Assembly: GCA_014607495.2 (NCBI GenBank)
Contig: CP053161.1
Location: forward strand, 11,045,115-11,109,114
Direction: 5' to 3'
From: Carposina sasakii
Taxonomy: Eukaryota > Arthropoda > Insecta > Lepidoptera > Carposinidae
DNA length: 64,000 bases
Part shown: piece after piece, positions 57,801-64,000 of the stretch
Layout: each line of letters begins with the position of its first letter
How positions within the stretch are numbered: position 1 is the first letter of the stretch
Notes under the pieces: model-generated
The model's input: the letters and a program-made list of their open reading frames with translations, nothing else
Databases searched by the model: none
Told to the model about the DNA's origin: nothing
Made by a program: the position numbers and the translations under genes

Positions 57801-60800
57801 ATGGGGGTCTATGTGGGCGTGAAAAAATGGGGTTTCACAATTAATTCGTATGTATGTGGTGTAGGCCTGTAGGGGGTCCACCAGAACGAGTTAACTCTTG
57901 AAAGGGGTCTATGAGGAAAAAAGTTTGGGAACCCCTGATCTAAATAATCTAATCTAATTCGTATACATAATGTAATTGGAATGAATAATACGTATAAAGC
58001 ATCGGCCACACAGCTGCTTATAAATTAACGATATTGTTTGTTAGGCAATCGCTGTACTGTTTTTTTATCGCGCGATCTTCTCTGATTTAAAAACTGCGCC
58101 GTTGCGAAATTTATCGTGGTTACCCAAAGGAACTCGGGCACACAAAACCCATCTCATTTAAGTCATCTTTATCATGAATTTCGGTATCCTGCGTCCTGTA
58201 GTTTCAGCAGTGCGTTCTCTGTCACTTACTGATTATCACTAAGTTACACAGACGAGGCGCGCGTCGGCCTGGCGGCGCACACGAGTACCTGGAACTGCCT
58301 ACCGCCGCACAGCGCGAGCGTGCGCCGGCGCAGCGCGCAGGCGGCGAGGCGTGCGTCCCCCTGCCTGCCCAGCAGCACACTGGACAGCGCGGGCGCACGC
58401 TCCCACAGCTTCACGCAGCCGCTGCTCTCTACTGTTAGTAGACCGACGCCTTCCAGCCAGAAGCAGTCTAGTATGCAGCTGCCTGCACAAAGAAGGTAGG
58501 GGTAGAGTCTGCCCACTGATCCTACCATAATCGTAAAAGGACAGTGTCAAGCACACAAACATCAGCTTATGGCGGTCCACTGCTGGACGTATGCCGAACC
58601 CAGGGCACGCCACAAGGCTACAGCAATTAGGGGGGTTTTGCCCAGTCATCACGCTGGGCAGGCAGGCTGGTGACCGCAGTGTGATTTTCGGACTATGTGG
58701 TCAAAACGGAAGGCGCTGCTGTCTAACTCCAGGAAATCTTTGATCGCGTCTTACGAAACGAACGTAAGGCATCCTCCCGCACCCCACACCTCGCACCGCG
58801 CGTACACACACACACACACATACACACACTTAATTTTTGCTGTCGCATTGCTTTGGCTTTGCTACTGCAAATTAGGTAATAGCCCTGCCGGTCAAAACAA
58901 AATCCCAACTCCCAACATATTTACGGGGATATCCGATGAATTTGCCACGGGCCTCGAACGCTATAGTTAGGCCCACGGAATATAAAACACATGGGGAAAC
59001 GACAATGAGGTATATATATATATATTTTCTATGAAAACCAGTGTCACAACAAATATCATACAGACAGCAATATTTATATCACATACAGATTAAGACTTGC
59101 TTGATTATGCGGACCTACTCATATATGATACACACGCCCCGTACACTTGTCCATTCCTCTTGTGTTTGATATACCCTGTTTGAGGACACCCTGGAGTTGT
59201 CAAGCAAGACCTACCTTTCCGCAGCTCCTTAGTCCGTCCGTTAGCATCTCCGATGCCGTTGGAGAATAATCTAGAACTGATGCTGACGTCACTGCCCGCG
59301 CTTGTTAACTTCTCTGTGCCGTTCATCTTCTTTACACCTAAAATACGACACATTTCTAAGTAAATATACCGTTCACGTGTGATTTTGGGGAAATTAAAGA
59401 GGTTCTTAGCAACGGTATATAAATACATAAATAATAAGTCAAAAACAAACATCGATATTCAATATCAATGTTTGCATCTACCAGAATTTGAACCCAGGAG
59501 CTATGGCGCCGCTGGCAGGGTCACCAGCTGCACCAATCGGTCGTTAAAAGACAAAAACAGATAATTCGAAAAATATAACACCTTAAGCAAACAATAGATT
59601 AAGGTTGCCTTGTCACCAGAGATGTATTGTGCTACGTTGGTAAGAAAGCGTGTGATACCCACCAATCATATTCATTGGTTCATAAAATCAAACACTGATT
59701 GGTGGATATCAAACGCATCCATATAGATAGCATAATCACAGTAGAAAGGCAGCCTAACCATTGTTAGTCTGGCGGCATGAAAACAAACTCAAACCCTTTG
59801 TTTATATAAAATTCTCAGATTGAGGCTAAATTACTTAGTCTAAGCTCAAACCATACCTTGTAAATCATTAAGTATCTCCTGCGATCCCAAATGGGAATCC
59901 CCTCGTTGCAACATCTCGGATTTCCATTCCCCCGTATTATTCACATGATATGCCATCAAACATTGGTTCTTCCCCGCTACGATAAGCAGCTCTGAAGTCA
60001 CAAAGTTCAGATATTGCACCTCACTGTACACATCTATGATGATTTTCGTCTCTTTAGTGCGTAGACTGTACTTTTTGACAGTGCCCGAGTACAGGCCGTA
60101 TACTATGTATTGGTTGCACGGAGATATTTTGACGGCGGTTATCATTTCTTCGGTCTGCGGTTGGATTTCTGTCAGCATTTTGCGTCCGCGCATTACCTGC
60201 GTAATTTAGTTATACTATTACATTGTTTAGTTAGCTCTTTCGAAATTAACTTCGATCAGGTTTGCAATGGTTTATAATCATATTTTACTAACAATTATAT
60301 ATTTTAGGGCAGAGAGTTGTTGTATACCATGTTTAATAGGAAATTACTCACCTGTATATGACTTTTATCATCAATAACCGCTAGCAAAGGCTGCAAGCCC
60401 CCTTCAGGGTTCCCATTGCAGCCTTTCAGATTCAGTGGTTTCAGTGAATGTCGGTCCAAACTCTTAGTTTTCTTGGCTATAGGTTTAGGCTCTGTTTGAA
60501 CTCTCATGGCGAATGATTGGTGTCTTTGCGGCGTGTTCGAAGCGGTTTGAAAACCATCATTGATGGGAGTTATGGGCGATAATGAGTGCACGAAACTGAC
60601 GTCGAATTTTTGTGTTAGTCGAGCTTTTCTGTGGAATCAGATAATTTAAATGTACACTATGTAGGTACTCGTGAATACATGGCGCATGCGCGAGATGAGA
60701 TCTGTGCACCGCTTTTTTATTTGCCTTGTACGTTCGAGGCACTAGATTCAAACACTTCCGATACTACATGGCGGTTATAAAGCTTATCCATTAGAATACA

Positions 60801-63273
60801 TACATACAGAGTGTTTTTTTGTGGCCACCTTTAACGAAGGGTACGTACTCTATACATGAAATAAAGTAAGTTTATGCCAAAAAAAATGCTGGGAATTTTT
60901 TTTTTTTTTTGAAAAAAATTTTTTAAATTCCTTGATCGTGCGAAATTTATAGTGTCTAGTGTTTATGTTAGTTTTTTTATAGACAGATATTAATTATTTT
61001 TCGTGAAAAAATCCTGCTACGCGCGTCTATGTGCATTTATGCAGAAAAACGCAGTCTATTTACTCAACTTTGGACCCTAATATTTTGGAAACCAGACACT
61101 TCCCAGGTATGCTTCCATGGAGAAAAATGATCGTGATGATGAGGAGATTCCGTGGTTTTCGGGAACGTTGACGACCAAAAATCACCCTGTATAGTCACGG
61201 CCATTATTAACAAAGAGGTTGGGCAGAAATGTGCAAATTACTCACTCACTTTTCACCAGTTAGCCTATTAAGTCCCACGTAGTAAGGGATGAGCCTGCCG
61301 CCGCTTTTCAAGATTGGGCAGAAGTATGCAAAACACACACCCACATTTAACTAGTTATCTTATAAGTCCCACGTGGTGAGCCTGTCACCGCTTTTTGTGC
61401 ACAAATACAACAATCATAAACAACATATTTAATGGTCACGCAGAAATTAGCTAGTGATCACTTAATCACTTACCCATCCTTCTGTGTGGCTTGGGATATG
61501 TAAGACGGATCCAAATACCACACTTTAGCAGAATTCTCCATTGTGCCCGTACCGGTGAGTAGTACATCCAGACCGGGCACAAATTCATCTACTTGCACCG
61601 GAATCTCGCTCAAATCCATTGCTATTACGTTACTAAAATAAATAAAATACTTTTGAATAAAATATCTAGGCGAAAAGTATTTTCATATATCATTGGATTG
61701 ATATTTCGCGCAACCGATTTTTCAATGTGTACTTTAAAATAGAGCCGTAGAATATTAGAAAATCTTTGACATTAGTTACCAATGTCAAAGAATGTCAATA
61801 TTTGATTGGGCGGAATTCCGACGTCAGTATATGTCAAAATCGTTTATGTTTTCTTCGATTTTGTATTGAGTACACACAACGAACTAAAAATATTCTTTTA
61901 AATATGTCGGTCGCGTTAACATTATGTAATGTAAGCTTATGGCCAGCAATCGCACCAATATTATAAACCGGAAAGTTTGTAAGAATGGATGTTTCTTTGT
62001 ATTTCACGCAAAATGTACCGAAAAGGTTTTCATGAAACTTGCCAGTGTAAATCAAAATAACATATTATCTATTAATTAACTCGAACGAAGTCTAACAGTG
62101 TAAAATGTGAACAGGAAAACTTACCCTCTCCGGTTTTCAATATCGAAAATCCTGGTATTATTTTTCAGATCCACACAAATGACTCTGCCATCATTCGTGG
62201 ACACGAATAATAAAGTCCCCGGCTTATTGACAGCCATAGCCACAAACGTGAGGTTGTCTTTAATATCCTCAGACGATATTACCGTTTTGCACGTCATAAA
62301 GTTGTTCTGTATGTTCTGGTGCATCTTCTTTATTATAAACTCGTGTTCTGATATTGTGTTGTTTTTGAGCGATAGAATTTTGTTGGTGCCTGTGAATGGA
62401 AAATGTTTTAAGCTCTCTGTTTTTATTAAAAAGTCAATAGTTAATAGACTTTTTAGAATGTGACGGTGTTAGAATGTTTGTAAGTTACAGGTATTTAATA
62501 GTATTTCACACAGATTACCGTGTAACTTGGATATTTAACTTCAAAAGAAATAAATAAATAAATAATAACAAATATTCACACACTACACAACACATCAACC
62601 TAGTTCCACAGTAAGATCCCTAAGGTCTTGTGTCGTGGGTACTAAGCAACGGTATATAAATACATAGATAAGTATAGAAACATCCATGACTCGGAAACAA
62701 ACATCGATATTCATCATATAAATGTTTGCACCTACCGGGATTCGAACCCAGGACCTATGGCGTCGCAGACAGGGTCACTACCTACTAGACCAATCGGCCG
62801 TCAAAAATAATTACTGAAAATCATAAAGAGCCCTCCAATTTGATATGTATGTAACACAGTTAGAAAAAAATTATTACTTAATTAATATTTTACGTGGATT
62901 CATCAATAATTTATAAAATACAACTTACCAGGTACAGTTAGCAGATTAGCAACAAAGTCAGTCTCCTTAGTCGACATAACCCTCTCTTTTGTGATCAAAT
63001 CCACAATATCTATACTCTTATTGTCACTGTTCGATAAAGCTGCTATCAAATAATAGTCATTATTGCACGGTATACAGCAGCGAATGGTAGAATTTTCGAA
63101 GTTATCTATAGTTTTCTGCGGTTTACCATCCGGGCTGTATAATATAATTTTATTGGCTGTATGTGTTATAAGAGTTTCTTCGTTGTTCATCCACCTACAG
63201 TTTAGAATCATGCCCAGTTTTGGAGCGATTGTCACTTTGCTTGGATAGTTGTTGTTGAATGATTCCTCTGATT
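54879..63273 (-). CDS. WD40 half of an APAF-1/Dark-like apoptosome scaffold (5' end off window)
   Basis: Eleven exons: 62929-63273, 62125-62389, 61474-61632, 60352-60628, 59857-60196, 59215-59337, 58289-58482, 57569-57706, 56652-56890, 55523-55681, 54879-55038; about 799 codons, phases matching. Many degenerate WD blades are visible, for example AVKISPCNQYIVYGLYSGTV, LLTVESSGCVKLWER, MLALGLDSGDVILWNVPGKR and LVLMTMASEIVWWNV. The end, KRLVHDDKFSCFVTIDDPGH followed by VHIMNV, resembles the last blade of human APAF-1 (KKIHVSPDFKTYVTVDN...). APAF-1 proteins bind cytochrome c or caspases through these blades; the CARD and NB-ARC parts that would confirm the family should lie beyond the right edge. 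Linkers rich in Ser/Lys interrupt blades (60352-60628). Another large WD40 protein remains possible. Confidence 0.6.
55300..55504 (+). mobile_element. Helitron 3' end fragment
   Basis: Bases 55471-55504 read GCAGTCTACGCGGGC and CACCGGCGTCCACTAG, the Helitron end seen at 46274. Upstream (55340-55430) is the CTGATCGCTGTTTGTGTATG and ATCTCAGAAACGGCTGACAG body. The 5' end is not clear. Confidence 0.55.
56200..56362. mobile_element. Fold-back MITE with TCTATTGAGGGATCGCCC ends
   Basis: Arms of about 43 bp (TCTATTGAGGGATCGCCC, GGGCCCTATACCCTCCGCT) face each other around a loop with GTGATCATGAGTCGGCAG. Copy two is 63555-63670. Confidence 0.75.
56405..56610 (+). mobile_element. LINE-tail repeat
   Basis: CTGCCCAGCGTGGTGACTAT and CATCCAGCAGTAGACTGCAA are variants of the RTE tail (CCCAGTC.., CAGTGGACTGCAATAGGCTG). 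The complement-strand relative is 58560-58720. Confidence 0.5.
56978..57240 (-). repeat. Dispersed repeat, copy 3 of 3, inverted
   Basis: Complement of the unit at 13173-13400, including CCTTTATCCCTTACGGGGTA. It lies in the WD40 gene intron. Confidence 0.6.
57749..57937. mobile_element. hAT-like MITE with intact target duplication
   Basis: Ends CAGTGGTTCCCAAA and TTTGGGAACCCCTG; the 8-bp direct repeat ATCTAAAT flanks it at 57741-57748 and 57938-57945. It is 189 bp long and non-coding. Confidence 0.85.
58560..58720 (-). mobile_element. LINE-tail repeat
   Basis: GGTCCACTGCTGGACGTATG and CACGCTGGGCAGGCAGGCTG match the family at 17135-17285. It lies in the WD40 gene intron upstream of exon 58289-58482. 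Confidence 0.55.
58800..58828. repeat. (CA)n microsatellite
   Basis: A run of CA dinucleotides with one TA interruption, inside the dispersed repeat shared with 36765-36905. A similar (AC)n run is at 19815-19828, and (TA)n at 59010-59024. Confidence 0.8.
59400..59545 (-). mobile_element. tRNA-related SINE, copy 2 of 3
   Basis: AGCAACGGTATATAAATACA, ACATCGATATTC, AATTTGAACCCAGGAGC and GCAGGGTCACC match the copies at 16225-16440 and 62600-62810. Confidence 0.65.
59603..59760. mobile_element. Palindromic MITE, AGGCTGCC...GTTTGATAT family, copy 3
   Basis: AAGGTTGCCTTGTCACCAG at the left faces AGAAAGGCAGCCTAACC at the right, with CACCAATCATATTCATTGGT and ATTGGTGGATATCAAACGC inside. Confidence 0.65.
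60806..61193. mobile_element. Degenerate element with ACAGAGTG / CACCCTGTA ends
   Basis: Left end ACATACAGAGTGTTTTTTTG, right end AAAATCACCCTGTATAG, the ACAGGGTG-type ends of insect MITEs. The inside is AT-rich and non-coding. It lies in the WD40 gene intron. Confidence 0.45.
62600..62810 (-). mobile_element. tRNA-related SINE, copy 3 of 3 (best preserved)
   Basis: GTCGTGGGTACTAAGCAACG, CATCCATGACTCGGAAACAA, the box-B GGGATTCGAACCCAGGACC and AGACAGGGTCACTACC are all present, followed by CTACTAGACCAATCGGCCGT. Confidence 0.75.
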
Positions 63274-64000
63274 CTATAAGTGTGGAATAAAATGTTAAAA
63301 GTTACTTCAAAACAAGTATAAATCAAAAGCATTAACAAAACAAAATACTGTTGTTACTTTTTACTAAGGAAAGCAAGTCAGTAATAGTAAAATATTTAAT
63401 TAATAAATGTTTAAATCTTGCTCACAAATATTATAACTTATTACTTTAAAGCATATCATAAAATATATTCAATGATCATCTCACAAGAAAAGTACATACA
63501 TTTGCTTTGTTATTAGCCTAACCTTACCCTTCTAGTTATTATTTAACACCTTAGATTTCTATTGAGGGATCGCCCGCCACCGGGCCCTATACCCTCCGCT
63601 GACCCTCGGATCTGCCTACTCATGATCACGAACATAAGACACTACAGTCGCAACGAGAAGCCAGATCCAAGCACCTAGCATGCAACCATAAATACATAGC
63701 TGCTAATCCGAAAACCAATTAAAATTTTAATCGACATATGTTTCGCCAACACCCGTGGCATCATCAGGATTAGTTTTCCATGTTAGTTCTATCTACCGAA
63801 CCAACTAACATAACCTTAGATTTGTCACATAAACGTGAGATATCTCGCATGCTTTTAATCGATATCATACCCACAGGCGGACATCGGCCCCCTGATTATG
63901 AAAAAGCAAAAGCAAAGCTGAAGCTGCACGATCGCGATAATCTCGAGTGTGTGCGTGCGCGCAACGAGCGCTCGGCGTCCTCCCGCGCCCCGCACCTCGC
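63274..64000. other. Intron or upstream region of the WD40 gene, repeat-rich
   Basis: No exon was recognised. Bases 63555-63670 are the left arm and loop of the TCTATTGAGGGATCGCCC fold-back family without its right arm. Bases 63730-63775 carry CCGTGGCATCATCAGGATTA, a common lepidopteran repeat tail. The last 60 bases match the repeat at 36765-36905 and 58740-58800. Confidence 0.5.

Overview
The window is nuclear DNA of a moth or butterfly (Lepidoptera). Genes are split into many short exons with GT-AG introns. The intergenic DNA is AT-rich and crowded with lepidopteran-type repeats: Helitrons that start TCTATACATATAAT and end in a hairpin plus CTAG, RTE-type LINE tails reading LGEAYVQQWTS, tRNA-derived SINEs with the GGTTCGAATCC box, hAT-like and fold-back MITEs, and one Ty3/gypsy element. 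Nothing bacterial or viral was seen.

Layout. Minus-strand block at the left: exportin-4 (XPO4; 288-7893, its 3' end is off the left edge), a small glutaredoxin-like gene of the C5orf63/YDR286C type (8661-9024), and an acetoacetyl-CoA thiolase (9266-10815). Plus strand: a 13-exon SLC6-family transporter with a long acidic N-terminus (14669-28919), best compared with insect orphan transporters such as bedraggled. It is tail to tail with Cdc20/fizzy (minus, 33032-43969, ten exons, complete), whose third intron holds the Ty3/gypsy element. Plus strand: the splicing factor CWF19L2 (46796-49445, complete). Minus strand at the right: the WD40 half of a protein that looks like the apoptosome scaffold APAF-1/Dark (54879-63273, its 5' half is off the right edge). 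Exon coordinates were set by hand from splice sites and reading phase. Joined exons give whole codon numbers for Cdc20 (536 aa), CWF19L2 (625 aa), the SLC6 protein (1127 aa from the chosen ATG) and the thiolase (399 aa).

The genes do not form one pathway: they cover nuclear export, redox, mevalonate/ketone metabolism, membrane transport, mitotic control, splicing and probably apoptosis.

The most unusual signal is local duplication at exon-intron junctions. In Cdc20 the last 15 bases of exon 9 plus its splice donor have grown into a 17-bp minisatellite of about 39 units that fills the last intron. In the SLC6 gene the end of exon 12 plus its donor is repeated six times in a 77/78-bp array. 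Both arrays start at the same donor core, CG|GTACG. XPO4 exon 9 and SLC6 exon 9 each have a degenerate partial copy in the neighbouring intron. Two SLC6 introns also hold long inverted repeats, one with arms of about 240 bp that are nearly identical, which would form long hairpins in the pre-mRNA.
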